DNA of 64,000 nt from the NCBI GenBank assembly GCA_027489355.1, contig JAIXZY010000035.1, positions 62,001 to 126,000 on the forward strand. The letters run 5' to 3'. The position numbers and the translations under genes are program-made. Positions 32,049-41,102 of the stretch are shown here, piece by piece. The DNA is from Paracoccaceae bacterium (GTDB lineage: Bacteria > Pseudomonadota > Alphaproteobacteria > Rhodobacterales > Rhodobacteraceae). The notes below the pieces were generated by a model. The model was not told the origin of the DNA, did no database searches, and saw only the letters and a program-made list of their open reading frames with translations. Position 1 is the first letter of the stretch. Each line of letters starts with the position of its first letter.

Positions 32049-33406
32049 GGCGGCACCGGATCGCCCTGCAGGGATCGCGGCTGATCGCGGGCAGGTCGCT
32101 GGCCGATCCCGTACCGGACAGTGCGCCGTGGTCCGGCAAATGTGATGTCGTCATCATCGGCGGTGGCATCGTCGGCACCTGCGTCGCCCTGTATCTGGCC
32201 GAGCGGGGCGTGGACGTCGTACTCCTTGAAAAGGGCGTGATCGCGGGCGAAGCCTCGGGCCGGGCCGTTGGCTTTGTCGACAGCGTGATGATGGCGCGCG
32301 AGAAGCAGGCGGCGATCCGCTGCTCCAAGACGCTTTGGGCCGATCTGGACCGGCGCTGCGGTGGCGCACCGGGCTATCGGCAAAGCGGTCTGGTCTTCGC
32401 CCTGCACCGGGAGTCCGACCTTCAGGCGGCGGCCGGGTGGATCAACCGAATGGGTCCAGAGACCGACGCCCGCCTCCTGACGCCCCTCGAGACCGAGCGC
32501 ATCCTGCCTGGCACCGACGCGGCGCAGTATCGCGGCGCCCTTCACGTCCCCAGCGACGGCCACGCCGAGCCGCGCCGTGCCGCCCCTGCCATAGCGCGCG
32601 AAGCGATCCGGCTGGGCGCACGCGTCTTTCAGCAGTGCGCAGCGCGCCGGATCGTGACCCAAGACCGCCGGGTCCGCGGCGTAGAGACCGAACGGGGCCT
32701 GATCCGCTGTGACCAGGTGGTCGTCACGGCCGGCGTATGGACATCGCTGATCCTGCGTATACTGGGGGTCGATGTCCCGCAGCTCTACGGCTTTGCCACG
32801 GCAAGCGAGGTCGCCTCGGCCCCCTTGTCCGCGCAGATTGGCGGCAGTGCCGGCGGCGTTGCCTTCAGGCCTACATCCGACGGGACCCACGTCGTCGGCC
32901 CGCACCTCAGCCTAGCGCCGGTCACCCCGGCGGGGCTCCGCAATGCCTTGCGGTTCCGTCATGTCCTGCGCAGGCTTGGCCATGTCGTGGATCTTGCGCC
33001 CAGCCTGTCGCACTACGGCTTCATGCGCCGGGCCGAGCATTGGACGGGAACCGGCCCCAGCCCTTTCGAAGGCTGCCGTATCCTGGAACCCGAACGTCGC
33101 CGCTATTCCGAGTTCGCGGCGCTGAACGGTCTCGCCAAGACATTCCGCGGCGGCGAAGAGGCCCGTCTCGTGCGCAGTTGGGGCGGGGCGCTGGCGACAA
33201 CGCCCGACAACATGCCGATCATCGGACCCGTCCCGGGCTATCCGCAGATCCAGTTGGCCTGCGGAATGTACTACGGGTTCACCTTTGGCCCCGTTGCGGC
33301 CGCCCTGATCGCATCCGGGCTTCTCCAGGACGTTCCCCCGACCGATCCGACCCCCTTCGCCCTGGAACGGCTGCTGGATGGTCGTCCCATCAGGTATATG
33401 CCCTGA
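32045..33406 (+). CDS. DAO-family FAD-dependent oxidoreductase
   Basis: A 453-residue D-amino-acid oxidase-fold protein. CDVVIIGGGIVGTCVALYLA binds FAD, VVLLEKGVIAGEASGRAVGF is the ADP-ribose and flavin-loop segment, and the C-terminal GGALATTPDNMPIIGPVPGY plus ACGMYYGFTFGPVAAALIA are typical. It resembles sarcosine/glycine/hydroxyproline-type oxidases that act on secondary or cyclic amino groups. With the racemase (24787) and the amine dehydrogenases this supports catabolism of a cyclic or N-substituted amino acid. It is the last gene of the operon and is convergent with the XRE-cupin gene. Confidence 0.85.
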   Translation: MRRHRIALQGSRLIAGRSLADPVPDSAPWSGKCDVVIIGGGIVGTCVALYLAERGVDVVLLEKGVIAGEASGRAVGFVDSVMMAREKQAAIRCSKTLWADLDRRCGGAPGYRQSGLVFALHRESDLQAAAGWINRMGPETDARLLTPLETERILPGTDAAQYRGALHVPSDGHAEPRRAAPAIAREAIRLGARVFQQCAARRIVTQDRRVRGVETERGLIRCDQVVVTAGVWTSLILRILGVDVPQLYGFATASEVASAPLSAQIGGSAGGVAFRPTSDGTHVVGPHLSLAPVTPAGLRNALRFRHVLRRLGHVVDLAPSLSHYGFMRRAEHWTGTGPSPFEGCRILEPERRRYSEFAALNGLAKTFRGGEEARLVRSWGGALATTPDNMPIIGPVPGYPQIQLACGMYYGFTFGPVAAALIASGLLQDVPPTDPTPFALERLLDGRPIRYMP

Positions 33407-33420
33407 TGCAGCCGGGACGA

Positions 33421-34026
33421 TCAGACGGTCGCCGGCGCGACGACCCAGATTACCTCGCAGGTCTCGTCGCCGATCGTCCAGAACCGCACCAGGGTCGATG
33501 CCGGAAAGGCAAAGCTGTCGCCGGTGTTGATCTGCATCTCGACCCCGTTCAATTCCAGCCCCAGCGTGCCCGAGATCACCAGCCCGCACTTGCCGCCCTC
33601 GGCATTGCTGTAGGGCTCACCCGAAGTCGCCCCCGGCTTCATCACGAAGCGCAGCATCTGGATCTGCGGCTGGGTATCCGGGGTCAGCAGTTCCTTGGTC
33701 AGCGCGCCGTCCAGATAGGTCAGCGACCGCCGCGCGTTTGCCGGGACCACGAACTCGGCCGCCTGGCCGGCAGTCTCGCCGTCGCGGTGGAACAGCCAGT
33801 TGACCGGCATGTCCATCGCCGCGCAGATCGCCCGCAGGGTCTTGATCGACGGTGCCACAAGACCGCGCTCGACCTGGCTCAACATGCCGACCGAGATTCC
33901 GGCCGGCTCGGCCACCTGCTTCAGCGACATCCCCCGCATCTGTCGGCGCAGGCGCAGGGTCTCGCCGACCTGGCGGGTATCGCTGTGATCCTCGGTCGAA
34001 GTGGTATCGGCGACAGTCTGTTCCAC
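33421..34026 (-). CDS. XRE-cupin transcriptional regulator (PuuR-like)
   Basis: A 201-residue regulator. The HTH is LRLRRQMRGMSLKQVAEPAG then ISVGMLSQVERGLVAPSI; the C-terminal cupin has GEPYSNAEGGKCGLVISGTL and a later FAFPASTLVRFWT. This architecture is that of PuuR and other regulators of polyamine or amino-acid use. GTG 34026 is chosen because GAGGA lies just upstream; the TTG at 34047 has no site. Upstream lies a palindrome at 34094-34115, likely its operator. It follows the amine-oxidation operon on the same strand and probably controls it. Confidence 0.9.
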   Translation of the reverse strand: MEQTVADTTSTEDHSDTRQVGETLRLRRQMRGMSLKQVAEPAGISVGMLSQVERGLVAPSIKTLRAICAAMDMPVNWLFHRDGETAGQAAEFVVPANARRSLTYLDGALTKELLTPDTQPQIQMLRFVMKPGATSGEPYSNAEGGKCGLVISGTLGLELNGVEMQINTGDSFAFPASTLVRFWTIGDETCEVIWVVAPATV

Positions 34027-34093
34027 GGGCAATCCTCGGTCCTGCAATCGATAACGCCGCGCCCTTGGGCCAAGACGGTCAGCGTAGTATAGC

Positions 34094-34115
34094 CCTTATG
34101 CCAGTCAACATAAGG
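34094..34115. promoter_or_regulatory. Palindrome upstream of the XRE-cupin gene
   Basis: CCTTATG (34094-34100) and CATAAGG (34109-34115) are a perfect 7-bp inverted repeat with an 8-nt centre, 68 nt before the regulator start. It is a likely autoregulatory operator; on the minus strand a TTGACT hexamer lies in the palindrome centre and TATACT follows it. Confidence 0.55.
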
Positions 34116-34161
34116 CCTTCGAAAAGGCCGGGGCCCACAGGCACCGACCCCGTTGTTGCTG

Positions 34162-35382
34162 TCAGATCAGCGTCAGCAGCTTCGCCGCCCGCGCCCCTGA
34201 CTCCAGCGCCCCGTTCAGCGAGGCATAGTGCGTGTGCTCGCCCGCAAAGGCGATGCTTCCGACCTTCTGGTCGAAAACGCGGTCCTGCTCGGGCTCCCAG
34301 TCCAGACCGGGCATGGAATAGGCCCCTTCGGCATGCGGATCGGTGGCCCAGTTGGTCAGAACGCAGATATCGCTGACCTCAAGGTCGGTGCGATAGGCGC
34401 GCGTCTGTTCCAGCCAGTAATCCGGGCCATCCTCCAGCTTCAGGCTGGCCATCGTGGCCCGCCCCCCGGCGTAAGAGGTCAGGCTCCCCCGGGCATGCTC
34501 TCCCGAGTTGTCGGCCGTGCTCCACGACCACCAGGGCGCGTTCGGGGCCTGCACGCCCCTGGGCGTGGCCTTGCCGCTGACCATGGTGTTCAGCTTGGCG
34601 GCCGCGCCCATCACCCGGCCCTCGATGGCCTTCCGCATCAGCGCGGGCAGCTCCAGCGTCGCGATCAGCCGCTTCAGCTTGGGCAGCGGCACGGCGATGA
34701 CGGCGGCGTCCCCGGTGAACGTCTCGCCCGAGGCCGAGCGCATGGTCACCTGCCCCTCCGCCTGTCGAACCTCGACGATGGGCGTGTCGAAGCGCACGAC
34801 ATCCCCGATCCGACGGTGGATCTCCCGCGCTACCGCGTCATTCCCCGCCATCACCCGGCCCCGGTGCTCGATATAACCGTTGCCGTGGCCCTGAAACATC
34901 CGGGCGATCGCAATGCCGTTGACCTGGTCGGGGTCGCAGGTCGTGGTGGCGAAAAGCTTCTGGCAGTAAGGCAGGCTCTCGTAGTCCGGACCATAGGCTT
35001 CACGCGCGACCTCACGCAGCGAGACACGGTAGCCGCGGCTTGCGCAAAGCCGCTCGGCCGCCGCTGAAAGGGCCGAGATGTGGGCGGCCAGCTCTTCCTT
35101 CGACATGATCGAGCCATCGACCTGCCGGCGGCGGTCGAAGCTGATCCCCAACCCGACGATGGGCAGGCCGAACTCGGCGCAGAGGCGGCGGATCGTGTGG
35201 TCGTTCACGTCGATGAACTCGCCACCATGTTCGAAGACTTCGCCGTTCGGCAGCCGCTCGGACCAGCAGCGCCCCCCGACCCGCGTGTTGGACTCGAACA
35301 CCTCGACCCGGTGCCCGGCCTTCTGCAATTCCCAGGCGGCATTCAGACCGGCAAGACCGGCACCAGCGACCAGAACCTTCAT
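34162..35382 (-). CDS. Flavin amine oxidase (monoamine oxidase-like)
   Basis: A 406-residue FAD enzyme. VLVAGAGLAGLNAAWELQKA is the FAD-binding fingerprint, VEVFESNTRVGGRCWSERL the ribose/GG motif, and the C-terminal IAFAGEHTHYASLNGALESG closes the flavin site. This is the MAO/polyamine oxidase class (PF01593). It oxidises a primary or secondary amine to an imine, giving aldehyde, ammonia and peroxide. Last gene of the presumed amine operon, 19 nt after the EamA gene. The substrate is inferred from context. Confidence 0.88.
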   Translation of the reverse strand: MKVLVAGAGLAGLNAAWELQKAGHRVEVFESNTRVGGRCWSERLPNGEVFEHGGEFIDVNDHTIRRLCAEFGLPIVGLGISFDRRRQVDGSIMSKEELAAHISALSAAAERLCASRGYRVSLREVAREAYGPDYESLPYCQKLFATTTCDPDQVNGIAIARMFQGHGNGYIEHRGRVMAGNDAVAREIHRRIGDVVRFDTPIVEVRQAEGQVTMRSASGETFTGDAAVIAVPLPKLKRLIATLELPALMRKAIEGRVMGAAAKLNTMVSGKATPRGVQAPNAPWWSWSTADNSGEHARGSLTSYAGGRATMASLKLEDGPDYWLEQTRAYRTDLEVSDICVLTNWATDPHAEGAYSMPGLDWEPEQDRVFDQKVGSIAFAGEHTHYASLNGALESGARAAKLLTLI

Positions 35383-35401
35383 CTTCCATGCTCCTTCTGT
35401 G

Positions 35402-36289
35402 TCATCGTCCCCGCCCCTGCCACATGGTCAGGAGCGCGCAGCAGATCAGGATCAGCGTTCCGGCAATGGTCACGCTGTCGGGAAACTCGTTGAAGAACCA
35501 CCATCCGGCCAGGATCGCGCCGATCATCTCGGTGTAGGTCAGCGGCGCGATCAGCGAGGCTTCGGCCAGCTCGTAGGCCTTGATGATGAAGTACTGCACC
35601 GCAAGGCCGATCACCGACAGCTCCAGGATCAGCAGCCATTCCTCCGCGCCCATCTCCTTCCACAGGAAAAAGGCCACTGGGGCCGCCAGCAGGGCCGAGG
35701 CGACATGGGTGTAGAAGGTCGTCGCCAGCGCCGAAAGCGTCCCGGCCGACTTGCGGATGGTGATGACATAGACCGCCATGCAGCCCCCCGACAGCACGGG
35801 CAGGATGCTGGCAGGCTGAAAGCCCTCGGCCGCGGGGCGGATGATCATCACTACCGCCGCGAAGCCGACCAGAACGATCAGCCAGCGCAGCGGGCCGACG
35901 ACCTCGCCCAGCAGAAGCCGCGACAGGATCACGATGAAGAACGGCTGCACGAAGCTGAGCGCCAGGGTATTGGCGATCGGCAGGTGCTCCAGCGCGAGGA
36001 CGTAGCAGGTGATCGCGCCCAGGATCGACGCCCCCAGCAGCAGCAGGGGCAGCGGCCGCCGGGCGTGCGGCAGGACTTCGGCCCGCCGCAGCCAGACCAG
36101 CGGCGCCAGAAACAGGACGCCAAGGCTCATGCGCTGGAAGCTGGTCTGCAGCGGCGAATAGCCGTCCTGGACCAGCACCTTGGCCACGACATCCGCCAGC
36201 GGCACCACCAGCATGGCGATGCACATCAGCGTCGCCCCCAGCAGCGGCCTCGACGCAGAAGCCACCAGCGTTTCCGCCTGGGGTGCCAT
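35402..36289 (-). CDS. EamA/DMT family transporter
   Basis: A 295-residue protein with ten predicted helices in two EamA repeats: LCIAMLVVPLADVVAKVLVQ-like in TM1 of repeat 1 (about residue 20) and AVYVITIRKSAG starting repeat 2. DMT transporters export metabolites. ATG 36289 (MAPQAETL) is chosen; the frame extending to 36424 overlaps the upstream gene. It lies 1 nt downstream of the oxidase gene in the same operon. The exported compound is unknown; it may relieve accumulation of an amine or product. Confidence 0.85.
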   Translation of the reverse strand: MAPQAETLVASASRPLLGATLMCIAMLVVPLADVVAKVLVQDGYSPLQTSFQRMSLGVLFLAPLVWLRRAEVLPHARRPLPLLLLGASILGAITCYVLALEHLPIANTLALSFVQPFFIVILSRLLLGEVVGPLRWLIVLVGFAAVVMIIRPAAEGFQPASILPVLSGGCMAVYVITIRKSAGTLSALATTFYTHVASALLAAPVAFFLWKEMGAEEWLLILELSVIGLAVQYFIIKAYELAEASLIAPLTYTEMIGAILAGWWFFNEFPDSVTIAGTLILICCALLTMWQGRGR

Positions 36290-36290
36290 C

Positions 36291-37604
36291 TCAGCCTGCC
36301 CGGTCGAACAGGCGAGCCGAGCGGTCCAGGAAGCGGTAATAGCTGCCGACCATCGGCAGGAACCAGGGATGCCCGTTGTAGAAATACAGCCGCGGGAAGT
36401 GGCTGTTGACGATACCCCGGTCATGGCCCGGCACGCCCAGCATCATCTCGGCCACCCGATGCCCCAGGTAGGTCATCATCGAGATGCCCCCGCCGTTGCA
36501 GCACGAGACATAGTTGATCCCGTCCTCCATCCGCCCGACATGCGAACAGAAGTCATAGGCAAAGCAGACATTGCCGAACCAGGAATGGGTCAGCTTCGCC
36601 TTCTCCAGCGATGGGAAGGTATGCAGCATGAAATTCCGCAAGCCGACCGCGGACTGTTCCGCCGTCGAGGTCTGGAACCGAGCGCGACCGCCGAACAGGA
36701 TGCGCCGACCGTCGGGAGAGCGGCGGAAGTAGTAAAGGATGTGCTTGGTGTCGCCTGCCACCCGGTTGTTCGGCATCAGCTCCTCCAGCTGATCGAATGG
36801 CAGGGGTTCGGTCGCGATCATGTAGCTTTGCACCGGGATCGTCCGCTTGCGCAGCCAGGGGACCTCGGGGCCGACATAGCCATTCGCCGCCATCAGCAGC
36901 TTTTCGGAGGAGAGCTGCACGTCGTTGCGCGTCTCGACATCCTGCACCCTGATCTGGAACCGGCCCCCGCTGCGGCTTGCACCCAGATAGCGGAAGCCGG
37001 TGAAGATCCGCACCCCCAGCGCCCGGGCGCGATTGGCCAGCGCCCGCACGTATTTCGCCGGATGGATCGACCCGGTGTCATGCTTGACCAGCGCACCGCG
37101 ATAGATGTCGGTCTTCAGCACCTTTTGCATCGCCTGCGCGTCAAGCACATCGATCGTCTTGCGCTTCTCCGGGGACAGCCCGTCGCGATAGGCGTAGAAC
37201 GCCTTCAGGTCCTTGTAGGAATGCGCGCCCGAGACCGAACCTGAGAGGTTCAGGTCGAAATCGTCGGCCAGGGTCGCTGCGCGCTTCAGCATGAAGGGCA
37301 TCGACTGGTCATAGTCGTCCAGGATCTCGCGCGCACGCTGCATCCCGAACCGGCGCGCCGCCTCTTCCAGCGAAAACTTCGCACCCGAGCCGATCTGTCC
37401 GCCATTGCGCGAACTCGCCCCCTCGCCGATGCGCATCGCGTCGACCACGGCCACGTCCGTCAACCCGGCCTCGGCCAGCGTGATCGCCGCGCTCAGGCCC
37501 GCATAGCCCGAGCCGACGATCACGACCGCGAAGCTGCGGGCGTCAAACCGGCGCTCGCCGTGGGCCGGTTCGGCCTCTTCCCACCAGAACGGCAAGGTTT
37601 TCAT
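36291..37604 (-). CDS. FAD-dependent oxidoreductase, PuuB-like (gamma-glutamylputrescine oxidase family)
   Basis: A 437-residue DAO-fold enzyme. LPFWWEEAEPAHGERRF at the N-terminus, FAVVIVGSGYAGLSAAITLA and the Asn/Gly motif GEGASSRNGGQIGSG match the PuuB/OrdL family; the C-terminal NYVSCCNGGGISMMTYLGHR is typical. In E. coli PuuB oxidises gamma-glutamylputrescine. No PuuA glutamate ligase is in the window, so the substrate may be another amine. GGGAGAG precedes the ATG. Operon position, after transporter genes, supports a role in amine catabolism. Confidence 0.85.
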   Translation of the reverse strand: MKTLPFWWEEAEPAHGERRFDARSFAVVIVGSGYAGLSAAITLAEAGLTDVAVVDAMRIGEGASSRNGGQIGSGAKFSLEEAARRFGMQRAREILDDYDQSMPFMLKRAATLADDFDLNLSGSVSGAHSYKDLKAFYAYRDGLSPEKRKTIDVLDAQAMQKVLKTDIYRGALVKHDTGSIHPAKYVRALANRARALGVRIFTGFRYLGASRSGGRFQIRVQDVETRNDVQLSSEKLLMAANGYVGPEVPWLRKRTIPVQSYMIATEPLPFDQLEELMPNNRVAGDTKHILYYFRRSPDGRRILFGGRARFQTSTAEQSAVGLRNFMLHTFPSLEKAKLTHSWFGNVCFAYDFCSHVGRMEDGINYVSCCNGGGISMMTYLGHRVAEMMLGVPGHDRGIVNSHFPRLYFYNGHPWFLPMVGSYYRFLDRSARLFDRAG

Positions 37605-37647
37605 CGATCTCTCCCTGACATTTGCTGACTGCGCCGAATGGTCCCGT

Positions 37648-37992
37648 TCAGGGATCGACGTAGAAATACACCTTGCGAACCGGCGCGATCGTGCGCCACG
37701 TTCCCTGGAAATCCGGGTCGATCCGCACCAGGTCGCCCGCCGCGAACCGCCGGGGGGCCGCGCCGTCCTCGGTCAGCTCGATCTCTCCCTCCAGCAGGTA
37801 GAAATGTTCGATCCCGCTGCCGGTCCGGTCCATCCGATGCAGGCCCGGCGTGGCCGCCCAGAACCCGGCCTGCACCGGGCCCGCTTCGCTGCACGGCCAG
37901 GAGCGGAACTCGGGGTTGCCCTCAAGCAGCCGGTCGGGACCGGGACGGTCGGCCAGCGGCTCTGCAGGTTTCAGGTGTTTCAGCTTGGACAC
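37648..37992 (-). CDS. Cupin domain protein
   Basis: A 114-residue single-cupin protein. HRMDRTGSGIEHFYLLEGEI contains part of cupin motif 1, and RFAAGDLVRIDPDFQGTWRT motif 2. The His/Glu metal ligands are only partly conserved. GTG 37992 is chosen because AAAGGAG lies 8 nt before it; the TTG at 38010 precedes that site. Cupins of this type are common accessory proteins in polyamine/amine oxidase operons. Function unknown. Confidence 0.8.
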   Translation of the reverse strand: MSKLKHLKPAEPLADRPGPDRLLEGNPEFRSWPCSEAGPVQAGFWAATPGLHRMDRTGSGIEHFYLLEGEIELTEDGAAPRRFAAGDLVRIDPDFQGTWRTIAPVRKVYFYVDP

Positions 37993-38012
37993 GGGGAAAG
38001 CTCCTTTCAAAA

Positions 38013-39062
38013 TCAGTCCAGAACGATGGCATTCTCGGCCGCAAAGATCGCGAACAAGGACGCGCCATCCGGGTGGACCCCGCTGCGGGCGCTGCCGTAG
38101 GCCAGGATTTGCGCGCCCGCCTGCGGGCTCAGCGTGTAAAGCGCGCGGTCGCCCGAATAGGTGGAGCTGGCCACCATCACCGGCACTGCGATGCGGCCAT
38201 CGGTCGGCGCGCGTTCTGCGATCTCGACATCCTCGGGCCGCAGCAGCACCAGCGCCTCGCCCTGCGCGCAGTCCGGCACCGGCATGGTGAAGCCAGGACC
38301 GCTGAAGACCTGTCCACCGGCCGCGCGACCGATCTGGCCGGGGAAGATGTTGGATTTGCCCACGAACTCGGCCACGAAGCGCGACACGGGCCTGCGATAC
38401 AGGGTGTGCGCGGTGTCGAACTGTTCGACCCGGCCGTGGTTCATCACGGCGATGCGGTCGGACATGTGCATCGCTTCTTCCTGGTCGTGGGTGACGTTGA
38501 TGAACGTCGTTCCCAGCGTCCGGTGAATGGCGCGCAACTCCTCTTGCAGGTCGTGGCGCAGCTTCTTGTCCAGCGCGGACATCGGTTCGTCCAGAAGCAG
38601 AAGGTCTGGCTTGAACACCAGCGCCCGCGCCAGAGCCACGCGCTGCTGCTGGCCCCCCGAAAGTTCATGCGGCTTGCGGCCGGCAAAACGCTCAAGCTGC
38701 ACCAGTTTCAGCAGTGCCGCGACCTGCTCCTCGATCTCGGCGCGGGGGCGGCGGCGCACCCGCAGCGGATAGGCGATGTTGTCCTGCACCGTCATGTGCG
38801 GGAACAACGCGTAACCCTGGAAGACCAGCCCGAAGTTGCGCTTTTCGGGCGGAACCCGGGTGATGTCGCGCCCATCAAGCAGGATCCCGCCCGAGGACAC
38901 CGGCTCGAACCCGGCCAGCACTTTCAGCAGCGTCGTCTTGCCCGAGCCGGAGGGGCCGAGCAGGGTTACGAACTCGCCCTTGCGGATCGAGAGCGTCACG
39001 TCATGCAGCGCCTGGAACGCGCCGTAATGCTTGGAGACCTGGGTGATTTCGATGAAGGACAT
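38013..39062 (-). CDS. ABC transporter ATPase, PotA-like (spermidine/putrescine type)
   Basis: A 349-residue ATPase. Walker A LLGPSGSGKTTLLKVLAG, Q loop VFQGYALFPHMTV, signature ELSGGQQQRVALARAL and Walker B LLLLDEPMSALD are intact; a TOBE domain follows (about residues 270-349). The gene lies in an operon with PotB/PotC-like permeases and a PotD-like binding protein. The family includes spermidine/putrescine and Fe3+/sulfate/phosphonate systems; the context favours amines. Confidence 0.93.
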   Translation of the reverse strand: MSFIEITQVSKHYGAFQALHDVTLSIRKGEFVTLLGPSGSGKTTLLKVLAGFEPVSSGGILLDGRDITRVPPEKRNFGLVFQGYALFPHMTVQDNIAYPLRVRRRPRAEIEEQVAALLKLVQLERFAGRKPHELSGGQQQRVALARALVFKPDLLLLDEPMSALDKKLRHDLQEELRAIHRTLGTTFINVTHDQEEAMHMSDRIAVMNHGRVEQFDTAHTLYRRPVSRFVAEFVGKSNIFPGQIGRAAGGQVFSGPGFTMPVPDCAQGEALVLLRPEDVEIAERAPTDGRIAVPVMVASSTYSGDRALYTLSPQAGAQILAYGSARSGVHPDGASLFAIFAAENAIVLD

Positions 39063-39077
39063 CAGACGGTTCCGGTA

Positions 39078-39860
39078 TCAGGATTTCGGGGCCGCGACGC
39101 GCATCTGCAGGCGGCGCAAGAGGACAAGGAACAGAAGGCTCACCGCCGACAACAGCACGGCCACCACCACGATCGACGGTTGCAGCCGGTCGCGCAGGCC
39201 GGCGAACAGCGCGATGGGCAACGTGGTCGACCCCGGATCGGCCAGGAACAGGGCCACGACCACCTCGTCGAACGAGGTGATGAAGGCGAAGACGGCGCCC
39301 GCCGCGAAGCCCGGCAGTGCCAAGGGCAGGGTGATGGTGCGAAAACGATAGCTGCGCGAAGCCCCCATCGACGCCCCCGCCAGGTCCAGGTTCGGGTCCA
39401 GCCCGCGCAACGAGGTCAGGACCGACAGGAACACCAGCGGCGCGCCCAGAACGGCATGCGCCAGCACCAGCGAGAAATAGCCTCCGCCGATCCCCGCCCG
39501 ACCGAAGGCATAGGCAAAAGCCACGCCCACGACCACCGTCGGCACGACGATAGGAGAGAGAAAAAGCCCCGTCAGCACCACCTGCAGGACGCGCGGCACC
39601 AGGATGACCCCGGTCGCCGCCAGGCCGCCGATCGCCAGCGCCAGCATCATGGCCCCCAGCGCCACTTTCAGGCTTTTCAGGAAGGCATTGACCCAGGTCG
39701 GCTGCGTCAGAACCTGGTGGAACCAGTCCAGCGTCAGCCCCTCCAGCGGATAGGTCAGGAAGGAACTGGTGTTGAAGGCCAGCGGCCAGACGAGCAGCAA
39801 CGGCAGCGCCAGGAAGGCGGTGCAGAAGGTGACGGTGCTCCAGAATATCACGCGCGACAT
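39078..39860 (-). CDS. ABC transporter permease, PotC-like
   Basis: A 260-residue, six-helix permease with the EAA region DLAGASMGASRSYRFRTITL followed by PLALPGF. It overlaps the PotB-like gene by 1 nt and lies 15 nt before the ATPase gene. With PotB it forms the membrane channel. Confidence 0.92.
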   Translation of the reverse strand: MSRVIFWSTVTFCTAFLALPLLLVWPLAFNTSSFLTYPLEGLTLDWFHQVLTQPTWVNAFLKSLKVALGAMMLALAIGGLAATGVILVPRVLQVVLTGLFLSPIVVPTVVVGVAFAYAFGRAGIGGGYFSLVLAHAVLGAPLVFLSVLTSLRGLDPNLDLAGASMGASRSYRFRTITLPLALPGFAAGAVFAFITSFDEVVVALFLADPGSTTLPIALFAGLRDRLQPSIVVVAVLLSAVSLLFLVLLRRLQMRVAAPKS

Positions 39861-41032
39861 CAGGCAACCTCCACCTTGCGGCGCGCCGTTGCCCAGCGGG
39901 CCAGCCCGGCCACCGCGACCAGCAGGGCGACCATGACCAGCAGCAGCACCGACAGCGCGGCGGCCATGCCCCAGTTCAGCGTCTTGTTGACGAAATCGGC
40001 GATGAACCAGGCCAACATCTGATCCTCCGGCCCGCCGGTCAGCGCCGGGGTGACGTAGAAGCCCAGCGACAGGATGAAGACCGTCCCGCCCCCGACCGCG
40101 ACACCGCGCAGCGTCTGGGGGAAATAGACCCGCAGGAAGGTCTCGATCGGCCCGGCCCCAAGGCTGCGCGAGGCATCGGCCTGCGAGGGGGGAATGGTCC
40201 GCATCACATTCAGCATCGGCAGGATGGCGAAGGGGAGAAGCACATGCGTCATCGCCAGAAGCGCGCCGAAGCGATTGAAGATCAGCTGCACCGGCTCGGC
40301 CACCAGTCCCAGGCTGACAAGGACGGTGTTCACCAGCCCGTTGGTCTGCAACAGCACGACCCAGGCCGTCGTGCGCACCAGGACCGAGGTCCAGAACGAC
40401 AGCAGCACCACCGCCAGCACGAAGGTGCTGACCCGGGCCGAGGCATTGGCCGCCGCATAGGCCAGCGGATAGCCCACAAGCAGCGTCAGCAGCGTCACCT
40501 GAAAGGTGATGACCAGCGTGCGCAGCATCACCTGCAGGTACAGGTCCTCGCCAGAGGACAGGCTGCCATCCTCGGCGACCGTGATCCCCAGCGCCCGCTG
40601 GTAGTGCTTCCAGGTGATCGGTGCGGCATTCTCGCGGATGATCTCCCAGTAACCCGGCTCGGACCAGCGGTCGTCAAAGGCGACAAGCTCCGCCATCGTC
40701 GGGGTGATCCCCTCGGCTTCCTTGCCGGTGGACATGATCAGCGACCGGAAACCGCTGCGCTGCTGGTTCAGCATCCGGGCTACCTCGCCCAGCTGCTTCT
40801 TCTCCATCCCGCCCAGATCCGCCAGCAGGGCCGCGGCCTCGTCATCCGGCGCAGCACCCGTACCCAGGGCGGACAGGTTTTCGAACCGGCCCGACAGCGC
40901 CGAATTGTCCACGCTCAGCGTCACCACCGAGGACAAGGGATAGACGAAGACCAGCAGATACAGGGCCACCGGCAGCATCAGCAGGATCAGGGCAGCAGCG
41001 CGGCTGCCGTAAGGGCGGGGTGCAGAGGACAT
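39860..41032 (-). CDS. ABC transporter permease, PotB-like
   Basis: A 390-residue permease, longer than usual PotB (about 275-310) because of a periplasmic insert of about 110 residues after TM1 (about 45-155, including DDEAAALLADLGGMEKKQLG). The C-terminal six-helix core has the EAA loop ADASRSLGAGPIETFLRVYF. ATG 41032 (MSSAPRPYG) is preferred to 41089. The insert is common in one subclass of polyamine-type permeases. It follows the binding-protein gene. Confidence 0.9.
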   Translation of the reverse strand: MSSAPRPYGSRAAALILLMLPVALYLLVFVYPLSSVVTLSVDNSALSGRFENLSALGTGAAPDDEAAALLADLGGMEKKQLGEVARMLNQQRSGFRSLIMSTGKEAEGITPTMAELVAFDDRWSEPGYWEIIRENAAPITWKHYQRALGITVAEDGSLSSGEDLYLQVMLRTLVITFQVTLLTLLVGYPLAYAAANASARVSTFVLAVVLLSFWTSVLVRTTAWVVLLQTNGLVNTVLVSLGLVAEPVQLIFNRFGALLAMTHVLLPFAILPMLNVMRTIPPSQADASRSLGAGPIETFLRVYFPQTLRGVAVGGGTVFILSLGFYVTPALTGGPEDQMLAWFIADFVNKTLNWGMAAALSVLLLVMVALLVAVAGLARWATARRKVEVA

Positions 41033-41102
41033 GAGGCTCTCGCGGGGCGGAGGGTCATCGGCCCGCCGGAACGGGCCGATGCAGGTCACGCGTCAGGTCG
41101 GA

